Source: a marine gamma proteobacterium HTCC2148
GTDB taxonomy: Bacteria > Pseudomonadota > Gammaproteobacteria > Pseudomonadales > Halieaceae
Direction: 5' to 3'
DNA length: 46,122 bases
NCBI GenBank assembly: GCA_000156295.1
Contig: DS999240.1
Span: forward strand, 14,784 to 60,905
Shown here: piece after piece, positions 17,496-25,536 of the stretch
Numbering within the stretch: position 1 is the stretch's first letter
Layout of the letters: the number at the start of each line of letters is the position of its first letter
Position numbers and translations under genes: made by a program
Notes under the pieces: generated by a model
What the model saw: only the letters and a program-made list of their open reading frames with translations
What the model was told of the DNA's origin: nothing
Databases searched by the model: none

Positions 17496-18731
17496 CTACT
17501 TGGACTTGGCCATGCCGAGCACGCGCTCGCCAAGAATATTTTTTTGCACCTCGCTGGTACCCGCTGCAATCGTAAAACCAAACGAGTTCATGTAAGCCAT
17601 TGGCCACTGCCCGCCATCGGGCGCCGCATCATCGGCAAGATACAATGACGCTGCTGCACCTTCGACCTCCGTGGCAATGCCCGCCGTGTCCTGGGCAATT
17701 TCACTCATTAGTAGCTTGTTTTGCAGCGGTAATCGCATCGGATGATCCTGCAATGCTGTCACCCGAGTACGCCGTTGGCTTGCCGCCATCCCCGTCTCTC
17801 TGACAAGTTGCTGCATCATTCGATCACGCAGCAATGGGTCATCAGCTGCCGTTGAGCCGCTGCGAATGGTGCGTTTGGCCAAACTTATCAGCGAAGATGC
17901 GTTGCTCACGTGACTGGACTTGTTTTTCATACCGCCGGAGCGCGGTGTCACCAGATCCCCTGCCCCACGTTCATGCAGCAGGGTAGTCATGGCCACCTGC
18001 CAACCTTTGCCAAGCTCATCCAGGCGATACCCGTCATCGACTTCCAGATCTTCAAAAATGACTTCATTAAACCCTGTCTCGCCTGTCATTTTGATTAGCG
18101 GCCGGACGGTCACGCCTTTGCCCAATGCTGAACGAATGGGCACCACAAAATAAGATAAACCGTCGTGCTTCACCGACTTATCCGTGCGCAATAGCAGAAT
18201 CATCCAATCGGCAAAGTGAGCGAGAGAGGTCCACACCTTGTGTCCGTTAATTACCCACTTATCGCCTTTGCGCTCAGCAAAGGTCTGTACGCTGGCCAGG
18301 TCAGACCCCGCACCGGGCTCGCTAAAGCCTTGACACCAGATATCTTCACCAGAAAACAGTCGCGGCAACAACTGCTGCTTGACCGCTTCCTGGCCATGAT
18401 AAAAAACCGTAGGGGCCGCCATTCCCAAACCGATCACATTGGGCATATAAGGCGTGCGCGCCGCGAGCATTTCCTCATTGGCGATACGCTGACAATCGTT
18501 CTTGCCGCCGCCACCCATCTCTACCGGGTAATCGCAGCCAACCAGACCGGCATCGTAAGCCGCTTTCTGCCAAGCCTGTAGATAACTAAGCTGACCCTCG
18601 GTCATTATTTCTAATGGAGTCAGCGGCAACCTCACTATCGGATCGGCCGGACGGTTGTCCTCTAACCAGGCGCGAGCGCTCTGCCTGAACTCCGCCTGTT
18701 CTGGCGTGTCCATCTGTCCTACTTCTGCCAT
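17496..18731 (-). CDS. Acyl-CoA dehydrogenase family protein (longer paralogue)
   Basis: This 411-residue protein has the N-terminal domain (EFRQSARAWLEDNRP), the conserved FAD/substrate motif QGFSEPGAGSDLAS, the middle beta-domain strand KWVINGHKVWTSLAHFADW, and the C-terminal domain with FTIAAGTSEVQKNILGERVLGM. These are standard features of the family, which oxidises acyl-CoA to enoyl-CoA with FAD. A clear Shine-Dalgarno (AGGAG, about 8 nt) precedes ATG 18731. It is first in a leftward group with the shorter paralogue and the amidohydrolase, and it follows slyX by 34 bp. The pair may act as one complex, as FadE-type pairs do. Confidence 0.9.
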   Translation of the reverse strand: MAEVGQMDTPEQAEFRQSARAWLEDNRPADPIVRLPLTPLEIMTEGQLSYLQAWQKAAYDAGLVGCDYPVEMGGGGKNDCQRIANEEMLAARTPYMPNVIGLGMAAPTVFYHGQEAVKQQLLPRLFSGEDIWCQGFSEPGAGSDLASVQTFAERKGDKWVINGHKVWTSLAHFADWMILLLRTDKSVKHDGLSYFVVPIRSALGKGVTVRPLIKMTGETGFNEVIFEDLEVDDGYRLDELGKGWQVAMTTLLHERGAGDLVTPRSGGMKNKSSHVSNASSLISLAKRTIRSGSTAADDPLLRDRMMQQLVRETGMAASQRRTRVTALQDHPMRLPLQNKLLMSEIAQDTAGIATEVEGAAASLYLADDAAPDGGQWPMAYMNSFGFTIAAGTSEVQKNILGERVLGMAKSK

Positions 18732-18765
18732 TGATACTCTCCTGTTGATTCAAATCGTTATTCAC

Positions 18766-18990
18766 CTAGTAGTGAGGTGGCTTCTCATCCACCACCGGCC
18801 CAGCCTGATCCACCTGGGCAATGGTTTCGTCCTGACGCTGTTTCAACAGTTCCAACTGCTCACGCAAGACCAATATCTCCTTTTGCTGGGCTGTGACTGC
18901 GTTGTTCAGCACGCTGACGGTGTCTTCCTGAAACGCAACCTGGGTTTGCAACTCGACCATTTGCTGCACTAGCTCTTCTATTTCAGACAT
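18766..18990 (-). CDS. slyX: SlyX family protein
   Basis: This 74-residue protein is almost wholly a coiled coil (EELVQQMVELQTQVAFQEDT, then VLNNAV). It ends in the family hallmark EKPPHY. The cellular role of SlyX is not established; the family is common in gamma- and betaproteobacteria. ATG 18990 (MSEIEEL) is preferred over a GTG four codons upstream, since AGGTGA is well spaced from it. It is divergent from yciH. Confidence 0.9.
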   Translation of the reverse strand: MSEIEELVQQMVELQTQVAFQEDTVSVLNNAVTAQQKEILVLREQLELLKQRQDETIAQVDQAGPVVDEKPPHY

Positions 18991-19005
18991 CGACTGCGTC
19001 ACCTG

Positions 19006-19033
19006 TTGCCATAATCAAGCGGGCTAATATACT
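19006..19033 (+). promoter_or_regulatory. Sigma70-type promoter for yciH
   Basis: TTGCCA at 19006-19011 and TATACT at 19028-19033 are separated by 16 bp, and the yciH ATG follows at 19065. This is one of the better promoter matches in the window. Confidence 0.5.
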
Positions 19034-19064
19034 GCCCCGCACCGCACATTGACACGGCAGACCT

Positions 19065-19430
19065 ATGAGCAGAGCAAAAAAATCACCGCAACGGCTTGTT
19101 TATTCAACCGATGGCGGAAGGTTGTGCCCCCAATGCCACCGATCGGTCACTGAATGTGTGTGCGCAAATGACAGACCCGCCTCCATTGGCGATGGCGTGG
19201 TTCGACTGCACCGGGAGACGAAGGGCCGAGGCGGCAAAGCAGTGACAGTCGTGAAGGGTATACCCCTGGCGGGCGCCGAATTAAAGGCACTGGCCAAAGC
19301 TTTGAAACAGAAATGCGGCGTCGGCGGCGCTCTAAAAGATGAAAACATCGAAATTCAGGGCGATCAGCGCGAAATGATAAAAGCAGAGCTCGAAAAACGT
19401 GGCTTTCAGGTCAAAATTTCTGGAGGATGA
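19065..19430 (+). CDS. yciH: YciH, SUI1/eIF1-like translation initiation factor
   Basis: This 121-residue protein has a short zinc-finger-like N-terminal segment, CPQCHRSVTECVC at residues 21-33. The SUI1 domain follows, with the basic RxTKGRGGKAVTVVKGI segment and the C-terminal IEIQGDQREMIKAELEKRGF. YciH is the bacterial relative of eIF1 and influences fidelity of initiation. It is monocistronic, with a plausible promoter upstream and AT-rich DNA downstream. Confidence 0.92.
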   Translation: MSRAKKSPQRLVYSTDGGRLCPQCHRSVTECVCANDRPASIGDGVVRLHRETKGRGGKAVTVVKGIPLAGAELKALAKALKQKCGVGGALKDENIEIQGDQREMIKAELEKRGFQVKISGG

Positions 19431-19750
19431 ACAATTTTATGGACAATAGGAACATTTAGCGCACTTTTACTACCAATTTAATCGATGATTTATCGCCAGA
19501 GTCGATCAGTATTGCCTCAATTGAACTCTGATTTGTCCAAGTTACGCACTCTTCCCGAAATATTTATTAATTACATCACGCAAGGCGTTATTTTTATTGG
19601 ATTTTATTTTTTCTTGTGTTAAAAAGTACCCTGTGAGCACGGAACTGCGGAGAAACGGGATACTTCTCGCAACAATAACCGGGCCACACAATAACCATAA
19701 GTGAAACGGCAGTATCTGATGGAATTGGCTTCCTTGCGAGGTAGTGGGTT
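19431..19750. other. AT-rich intergenic region without a recognisable gene
   Basis: These 320 bp contain long A/T tracts (TTATTTTTATTGGATTTTAT) and no open frame with family features. I see no clear terminator hairpin for yciH and no promoter that I would call with confidence for the next gene. Confidence 0.5.
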
Positions 19751-20146
19751 ATGTACGTAACCGCGGAACACCTGAGAGACCAGGTCATTAGGCCTACTCT
19801 CAAATATTTAGGAAAATGGACGCCGGCGAGCGAGTCTTTCTTGCTCAACGCCGCAGTAGATGCCCCCGACCTGGGACTCTTCTCCGCACGCAACGATGGC
19901 CTCGGGCTATTCCACATCACGACATCTCAACATCGAGATTTGTGGGATCGCTATTTAGCTTTCAATCCAGACATGGCGAGTCGTGTCAGGGGATTGGCAA
20001 GCCAACGGGCCTTCCTGAGCGATCCAGACGGTGAGTTGCAGACCAACCTGAGCTATTGCACTGCAATTGCCTGGTTGCTCTACCAACGCGCTGGCCTGGC
20101 AACGGAAACGTCCGCAATAGAAACCGGAGAAATGGCACTGGCTTGA
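19751..20146 (+). CDS. Conserved hypothetical protein, lysozyme-like helical protein of unknown role
   Basis: This 131-residue protein has no signal peptide. The sequence YVTAEHLRDQVIRPTLKYLG, followed by ESFLLNAAVDAPDLG, GLGLFHIT and HRDLWDRYLAF, resembles small gammaproteobacterial or phage-related proteins with an alternating helix pattern. The segment LSYCTAIAWLLYQRAGL is the most conserved-looking part. The GLGLFHITTSQHRDLWDRYL stretch recalls the substrate-cleft region of lysozyme-like folds, but I see no firm catalytic Glu. It is convergent with the arsenosugar-type cluster (23 bp). It may be a relic or product of a prophage gene. Confidence 0.6.
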   Translation: MYVTAEHLRDQVIRPTLKYLGKWTPASESFLLNAAVDAPDLGLFSARNDGLGLFHITTSQHRDLWDRYLAFNPDMASRVRGLASQRAFLSDPDGELQTNLSYCTAIAWLLYQRAGLATETSAIETGEMALA

Positions 20147-20169
20147 CTCGAAGGCTCCGGCCCTCGCGT

Positions 20170-20775
20170 TTACGTCCTGTTTGCCACGATTGCCCGCCAA
20201 ATGGGCAGGTCTTCTGGCCTATCGATATCCCGCAACACCTCCAGGTGCTGCCATTGTGCTGATGTCAGCGCGAAACCTTCCAGTGTTTTTGCATAGACGG
20301 TAGCGGAACCCCACTCAACTCCCTCAAACCAATGTTTGTCCAGCTTACGAACGCCGATCAAAACATAACCGCCGTCTTGCGCGGGCCCCAGCACTACTTC
20401 TGAATCATCGAGCGCGGCAATAGCGCCCAGCAGATAGTCCCTGTCAATTTGCGGGCTATCACTACCCACAAGAATAACCTTGGAGAAACGCTCAAGCCCC
20501 TCGGCCAGTGCATTGTACATACGCTCGCCAAGGTCTTGCCCCACCTGACGCGTCAACGCTTTTACTCCCAGGTCCTCGCACTGTCGAAACAAAGGCGAGG
20601 CCATGTTGCCCGCCACCGATAGCTCCACGCGACCCAGGTTAGCGCCAGTGAGGACCTGACTGGTCCAATAAACCAGCTCACTGTGTAAGTCGCAGGCCTG
20701 CTCTGGGCTCAATTCAGGCAACATTCGGGTCTTCACCAAGCCCGGCAGGGGTTCGCGGGCAAACTGAATAAACAA
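20170..20775 (-). CDS. TIGR04282/DUF2064-type glycosyltransferase-like protein of the arsenosugar cluster
   Basis: This 201-residue protein starts with FIQFAREPLPGLVKTRM, the GT-A-like N-terminal signature of the DUF2064 family. It contains KVILVGSDSPQIDRDYL and VVLGPAQDGGYVLIG (nucleotide- and metal-binding loops) and ends in a VLRDIDRPEDL motif. The family often sits beside ArsS and is named for arsenosugar biosynthesis, probably as a sugar-nucleotide enzyme. TTG 20775 is chosen because GGAGG lies 5 nt upstream, family homology begins here, and the start falls 13 bp after the previous stop; the frame continues 25 codons upstream without homology. It is the third gene of a leftward three-gene unit. 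Confidence 0.85.
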   Translation of the reverse strand: MFIQFAREPLPGLVKTRMLPELSPEQACDLHSELVYWTSQVLTGANLGRVELSVAGNMASPLFRQCEDLGVKALTRQVGQDLGERMYNALAEGLERFSKVILVGSDSPQIDRDYLLGAIAALDDSEVVLGPAQDGGYVLIGVRKLDKHWFEGVEWGSATVYAKTLEGFALTSAQWQHLEVLRDIDRPEDLPIWRAIVANRT

Positions 20776-20788
20776 AACGTCCTCCAAC

Positions 20789-21472
20789 TTAATCGTCCCC
20801 GTAGTAGTAATGCCAGAGATGCTGGGGTGATACGCCGATGAAATAGGCAAATCGTAAGGCCCACATCTTTACTACCGTGCGCAACACCCCAGCCTCCCGC
20901 CAGCGCCTGCTGGAGGTCGCCACAGGTTCTTTAATCCACTGCGGAGGTGCCAACTTGCGCAGGCGTTTGCTAAAGGCGACATCTTCCATTAATGGTATGT
21001 CATCGAAGCCCCCTGCTCGCTGCATAAAGTCTCTATGGATAAACAACATCTGGTCACCGGTAGCCACCCGAGTCGCTCGCGAACGCGCATTGATAAAATA
21101 GCTGATTATCCGAAATACCATTTCCTTACCTTCCAGTGAGACCCGACAAAAGCCCCAGGGTGGCTTTGACGCCAGGTATAGCTGCAGTTGGCACTCGTCT
21201 AGACCGGGAAAGCTATCTGCATGCAGAAACAGCAAATATTCCCCAGATGCCTGCTGCGCTCCCAGGTTCATCTGCCGGGCCCGGCCGGGAGCACTCTCTA
21301 TCAACTTATCGCAAAGAGGACGCGCTAGAGCGCGGGTATCGTCTCGACTGCCGCCGTCTACAACTACCAGCTGGGCATTGGGAAAGCGCGCGCGTAATTG
21401 CTGCAGTAGTCTTTCAACGCTGGTTTCCTCATTCAGCGTCGGAATAACAAAACTATAGGATAGGTCGTGCAC
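20789..21472 (-). CDS. TIGR04283-type GT2 glycosyltransferase of the arsenosugar cluster
   Basis: This protein of about 227 residues has the GT2 family features FVIPTLNEE (nucleotide-binding start), LVVVDGGSRDDT and LFLHADSF (DxD-like metal site). The C-terminal half is mostly helical, with a hydrophobic region LWHYYYG near the end. The start is uncertain: GTG 21472 directly follows the arsS stop (TAGGGGTG), while a TTG at 21493 would overlap arsS by 19 nt. The family name TIGR04283 refers to its constant association with arsenosugar genes; its exact acceptor is not established. It sits between arsS and the DUF2064 gene. Confidence 0.83.
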   Translation of the reverse strand: MHDLSYSFVIPTLNEETSVERLLQQLRARFPNAQLVVVDGGSRDDTRALARPLCDKLIESAPGRARQMNLGAQQASGEYLLFLHADSFPGLDECQLQLYLASKPPWGFCRVSLEGKEMVFRIISYFINARSRATRVATGDQMLFIHRDFMQRAGGFDDIPLMEDVAFSKRLRKLAPPQWIKEPVATSSRRWREAGVLRTVVKMWALRFAYFIGVSPQHLWHYYYGDD

Positions 21473-21474
21473 CC

Positions 21475-22431
21475 CTAAAGGGCACCAGCGCAACTACTAC
21501 CCTGCCCTGCCGCACAGCCATAGCAATGCTCACCGGTAACGATCGCGCGGCCAGCCAAACTATTGCAATCGAGCAAATCACGCAGGTGCAACCGAGAATC
21601 ACTCGCCAATACGGGCAATTCCAGCATCTGATTAAAATCGCAGTCGTAAACAAAACCCTGCCAATCTACACTCAGCAAAGAGCGACACATCAAACCCGCC
21701 ATATTGCCTTCACTGAAGTTATTGCGGAGCAATCCCATATAGTCTGTATATTGCCCTTGCGATAGCAGCACAGCACCGAACCGACTGATAGGCATGTTGG
21801 TGATGGTAAATAATTGATCAAAAGTAATGCCGTAGCGTTGCCCTAACTCTCGCTTGTAGTCCGCCTCAAGGCCCGCCTGCGGCGGCGGCAATACCGGCCC
21901 TACAGGGTTATACACAAGGTTCAACTGTAAACGAGAATTTTGACCATAGCCCAGTGAATTTAGTGTTCGAATGGCTTCGATGCTAGAGCTATATACTCCT
22001 TTACCGCGTTGCTCCTCTACGTTCTCTTCAAGATAACAAGGCAGCGATGCAGTGACTTCTACTTCATGCTCTGCCAAAAACGCAGCCAGGTCTTCCTGCC
22101 CGGGTTCAAACAAAACGGTAAGGTTGCAGCGGTCAATGACCTTCAACCCCATCTCAGTCGCCCGGCAAACCAGTCGTCGAAACTCAGGATTGAGCTCTGG
22201 CGCGCCGCCGGTTAAATCGAGCGTATGCACCCCTAGCTTCGATGCCACTTCAAGCAACAATTCGACCATGTCTGCTGTCATCATTTCCGTACGAGTCGGT
22301 CCCGCATTCACGTGGCAGTGCACACAACTCAAGTTGCAAAGGTAGCCGAGGTTGACCTGTAATATATCGACGCCCTGACGAGTAACAGGCGGGAAGTCGC
22401 TATCGAGAAGTAGCGGGCGGGTATCCTGCAT
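21475..22431 (-). CDS. arsS: ArsS, arsenosugar biosynthesis radical SAM protein
   Basis: This 318-residue protein has the radical-SAM cysteine motif CNLSCVHCHV (CxxxCxxC) at about residues 32-41, followed by DLTGGAPELNP. The C-terminal DUF3641 part is rich in Cys (MCRSLLSVDWQGFVYDCDFN and CYGCAAGQGSSC), probably for an auxiliary cluster or substrate. ArsS makes a 5'-deoxyadenosyl-arsenic intermediate from methylated arsenic, leading to arsenosugars. That substrate is normally produced by ArsM; no arsM is in this window, so it must be elsewhere or the enzyme uses another acceptor. First gene of the leftward unit with the two accessory enzymes; a start at ATG 22431 fits. Confidence 0.9.
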   Translation of the reverse strand: MQDTRPLLLDSDFPPVTRQGVDILQVNLGYLCNLSCVHCHVNAGPTRTEMMTADMVELLLEVASKLGVHTLDLTGGAPELNPEFRRLVCRATEMGLKVIDRCNLTVLFEPGQEDLAAFLAEHEVEVTASLPCYLEENVEEQRGKGVYSSSIEAIRTLNSLGYGQNSRLQLNLVYNPVGPVLPPPQAGLEADYKRELGQRYGITFDQLFTITNMPISRFGAVLLSQGQYTDYMGLLRNNFSEGNMAGLMCRSLLSVDWQGFVYDCDFNQMLELPVLASDSRLHLRDLLDCNSLAGRAIVTGEHCYGCAAGQGSSCAGAL

Positions 22432-22461
22432 TGAATGATCCTTAATCTGGCCGCTATGGCA

Positions 22462-24396
22462 TTAATAAAGCGCTTTGCGCTCTTGCGCGGTCAATAAACT
22501 GTGAGCGTCTCCCAGCATATACTGGAAGACCAAATTATAGGACAGCACAGCCTGAACATAGTTACGCGTTTCCCGATAGGGAATAGTTTCTATCCAGATA
22601 TCCACCGGAACTTGCTCTCCCTTACCATTACGCCACCGGTCAACCCTGTGGGGCCCCGCATTATAGGAGGCAAGTGCGAAAACCCTGTTACCGTCGAAAC
22701 GATCCAAAAGCTGGCGATAGTAGGCACTACCCAGCAAGATGTTGTGCTCAACCTCGTAGAGTTCTGCGCGACTATGCTGCCTGCCGATTTTGGCTGCCAC
22801 CTGCTCGCCCGTAGCCGGCATGATTTGCATCAGGCCTCTTGCTCCCACTGGCGACATCGCATCGGGGAAAAAAGCACTTTCTCGACGAGCGATCGCCATC
22901 AATTCGGTGGACGGAACCTTTTGAACCGCGGCATAGTGCTGGAACGTGTCCTGGTAAGGCATAGGAAACCGCACATCCAGCGCGTCCCAAGTTTTGGCGC
23001 GAGTCGCGGCATCAATTGCCATCCGGTGCCAGCCCTGTTCCGTCGCTAACTTGGCCAGTGCCTGCTGCTGCAGGGGCTCTTCGGTATCTTGCAAAACCTT
23101 GTACCACTCGGAGTGGGCATCGCGTTCTTTCTGGTGAAAATTAAGTTCGCCAATACGCTGGACTGCGGGCAGTTGACGCAGAGGTTCGGTGGCAGCTGAC
23201 TGCAATACCAGAGGCTTATTGTTAAAGGCATAGGATTTACTCAGCCGATCGGCGGCCATAAAACCATAGTAATCTCGCTCGCTGGCCAGGGCTGTTAACA
23301 GCTGGCGAGAGCCTTCATCGTCACCTGAATAAGACAAAGAGCGGGCTCTCCAATATCGCCAGGAAGCTTTTTCCTGCTCGCCTTCTGATAACAACGGCAA
23401 GGTTGCGACAAGCGCGGGCCAATCCTGCTCTGTCAGGGCCCAGCGCAGACGAATTTCAACCAGCTTGTCGTCACTGAGTCGTTCCAGTGCACCCGGCATC
23501 CAATCGAGATTGGATTCAGTTTTTGCAAACAGGCTCCTCAGCGCGATGGCGTATTCCACTTGATGCGCCTGCTCATCATTGAAGCTGAGCCTGCCTCGGA
23601 AATACTGCCAATCGCTTAAGGCTTTGGCGGGGCTATAACGTGCCAGATAAGCCAGCCCTTGCGTTGCGATATCGGCGGAATAGGCAGATGCCTCAGGCAG
23701 CTTGTGCTTGCGAAGGTCAGAAGGCTTTCTATAGACCGCAAGTAGCTTATCTGACCAGGGTTTTAATTCGGCGCTACCTTTACGTGACACGTAAGTCATC
23801 AGCGAGCGTTGCCTCTCTGCAAACGCTTTCAGCATTCTCGCCCAGACCACTTCGTCACTGAGCTGATCAGCTTTAAGCCACGCACTAAACAAAGGATCAC
23901 ATTGCTTGGGTCGCGACTTGCCATACACCCATAAGCGCTCCGCACCCTCCCAAGCAACAAGTTCGTCGCCAGCCGCTAACTTGGCGCGAAAGTAATAGCA
24001 CTTTAAATCGACACTGGTGGGCTCGTCCGGCTTCACTGCGAGAAAATCCCGCCAGCGTCGGTCTTTCCCCGCCTGTCGCAGATAACTGCCCAGAAAACGA
24101 TTTGGCAAAGGTGTATCTTCGCTGAGGCTAATGAATCGACGGGCGTCTGCGGGTCGCACTTTGTGTACTTGCCGGCTGAGCTGCTGATAGTCCAGATAAA
24201 TCGCTAGCGAATAATCATCCAGCCCCGGGCGCAGCTGCTGATACTCGGTCCACTTCCCGCGGTCTATTGCTTTCACAGCATCTGCATAGCCATCGCGATA
24301 AGCTGATATTTCTTCGGGAGCCGCGGGAACCGCCGCAACGGGAGTTCCCAGAAAAGCCAATAAAGCGTAGACCGAAATCGTGGTCTGGTACCGCAA
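22462..24396 (-). CDS. slt: Soluble lytic murein transglycosylase (Slt70 family)
   Basis: This 644-residue protein, close to E. coli Slt70 in length, has a signal peptide (about residues 1-23, ending PVAAVPA). A long U-shaped alpha-helical domain follows, then the C-terminal transglycosylase domain: catalytic Glu in MAIARRESAFFPDAMSPVGA, then RGLMQIMPATGEQ and FALASYNAGPHRV. It cleaves peptidoglycan glycan strands to 1,6-anhydromuropeptides in the periplasm. TTG 24396 is chosen because GGAGG precedes it by 9 nt and the signal peptide is then normal; the open frame extends 43 codons upstream with no homology. Leftward, 30 bp from arsS, so read-through is possible. Confidence 0.9.
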   Translation of the reverse strand: MRYQTTISVYALLAFLGTPVAAVPAAPEEISAYRDGYADAVKAIDRGKWTEYQQLRPGLDDYSLAIYLDYQQLSRQVHKVRPADARRFISLSEDTPLPNRFLGSYLRQAGKDRRWRDFLAVKPDEPTSVDLKCYYFRAKLAAGDELVAWEGAERLWVYGKSRPKQCDPLFSAWLKADQLSDEVVWARMLKAFAERQRSLMTYVSRKGSAELKPWSDKLLAVYRKPSDLRKHKLPEASAYSADIATQGLAYLARYSPAKALSDWQYFRGRLSFNDEQAHQVEYAIALRSLFAKTESNLDWMPGALERLSDDKLVEIRLRWALTEQDWPALVATLPLLSEGEQEKASWRYWRARSLSYSGDDEGSRQLLTALASERDYYGFMAADRLSKSYAFNNKPLVLQSAATEPLRQLPAVQRIGELNFHQKERDAHSEWYKVLQDTEEPLQQQALAKLATEQGWHRMAIDAATRAKTWDALDVRFPMPYQDTFQHYAAVQKVPSTELMAIARRESAFFPDAMSPVGARGLMQIMPATGEQVAAKIGRQHSRAELYEVEHNILLGSAYYRQLLDRFDGNRVFALASYNAGPHRVDRWRNGKGEQVPVDIWIETIPYRETRNYVQAVLSYNLVFQYMLGDAHSLLTAQERKALY

Positions 24397-24625
24397 AACA
24401 ACACACCTCCAGCATTCGCTGTCGCAAAAAGGCAATACCAAAGTGGAACCGCCGGATAGGCAAACAGAGTGATACGAGGATGTCCGGAATGCAATAGTTG
24501 ACGGGGAATATTCCCTCCGGAACACTCCAACCCGAAATGTGTGGCGTCAGCCACCATGGTACCAAATGACCTGATCTACTAAGAGATACATCTGCTACTT
24601 TTAAACTGAGTAGAGGAGTATCAAC

Positions 24626-24798
24626 ATGAGCATGTCAAACACCGAAAAGACGGTCAAGGATATCCGCCGCAACACTGCCGTAAGTTCTCCACTGAGGAGA
24701 AGATCCGCATTGTTTTGGATGGCCTCAGAGGTGAGAGCTCGATAGCGGAACTGTGCCGTCGCGAGGGCATCAACCCCACTATTACATCTAACAACTAA
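24626..24798 (+). pseudogene. IS3-type OrfA transposase relic
   Basis: ATG 24626 starts MSMSNTEKTVKDIRR. After a frameshift near 24676 the second frame reads RKFSTEEKIRIVLDGLRGES, then SIAELCRREGINP. That is the helix-turn-helix N terminus of IS3-family OrfA. The rest of the transposase is gone, and sequence after NP is unrelated and ends at a TAA. The upstream TGATCTACTAAGAGATACAT with TTTTAAACTGAG may be the left end of the element. No right end is visible. It lies between slt and a TetR gene. Confidence 0.72.
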
Positions 24799-24804
24799 AA
24801 ATTG

Positions 24805-24814
24805 ACAAATTTGT
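24805..24814. repeat. Short perfect palindrome upstream of the TetR gene
   Basis: ACAAATTTGT is a 10-bp perfect palindrome inside TTGACAAATTTGTAAGG, about 145 bp before the TetR ATG. It could be an operator but is too short to be sure. Confidence 0.2.
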
Positions 24815-24957
24815 AAGGCCATAAACGCCTGTCCCTGAGTTCCTGTCCGCAATATGCGCCCTCACCCGCATGGGGAAATACCACCCCTTTACGCTACAGG
24901 GCATTTAGTCGAGAATATCTTACTAGCCTCCCGTTCTCTCAAGAGCACCGCTGACCA

Positions 24958-25536
24958 ATGCTGAGCAACAATTCCGATCCGGTGAATACCATTCTCGCTG
25001 CCGCTAAGCATTGCTACCTGGCCGATGGTATCTCCGCCACCGGCATGAAAAACGTAGCCGCCCGGGCTGGCGTGGCGCGCTCCACCCTCTATCGCTACTT
25101 CCCAGGTCGAGATGAGCTGCTGGTGGCCACCGTCAAGCAGGAAATGGAAGCCCTGAACACCAGAATCAGAAAGCAACAGCTTCAATTCGATACCCCTGCG
25201 GAGCTCGTGGTGGAGGGGCTTATCCTTGCAATCAAGGAAGTACCAAAGCGCCCCCTACTGCGCACTGTGTTCGCCTCTGAAGAAGACAGCCGCGCGCGCC
25301 GTGTGATCTGGAGCTCGGATGTCATCGTCAGGTTTGGCGAAGACTTGATGGATCATGTGGTCCGACCCGCGCAGGAAGCTGGCATCCTGCAGGATGCTGT
25401 TGGTCCGGAAATACTCGTGGAATGGGTTTACCGTCTGCTGCTGTCATTCCTTACTCTGCCCAGTAACTGGATCCAGAGCGACGCCCGACTGCGCGCTACG
25501 CTGCATGCGCTGTTGATACCGGTGCTGCTGAAGTAG
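24958..25536 (+). CDS. TetR-family transcriptional regulator
   Basis: This 192-residue protein has a typical N-terminal helix-turn-helix at about residues 12-56 (AAARHCYLADGISATGMKNV-like start, then AARAGVARSTLYRYFPGRDE). The C-terminal ligand domain is divergent, as usual in the family. ATG 24958 gives a normal length. The gene is convergent with the FAD oxidoreductase and the two overlap tail-to-tail by 41 bp. The palindrome between the oxidoreductase and the kinase-like gene (27214-27239) is the best candidate operator for it, so it probably represses that divergent pair in response to an unknown hydrophobic ligand. Confidence 0.85.
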   Translation: MLSNNSDPVNTILAAAKHCYLADGISATGMKNVAARAGVARSTLYRYFPGRDELLVATVKQEMEALNTRIRKQQLQFDTPAELVVEGLILAIKEVPKRPLLRTVFASEEDSRARRVIWSSDVIVRFGEDLMDHVVRPAQEAGILQDAVGPEILVEWVYRLLLSFLTLPSNWIQSDARLRATLHALLIPVLLK

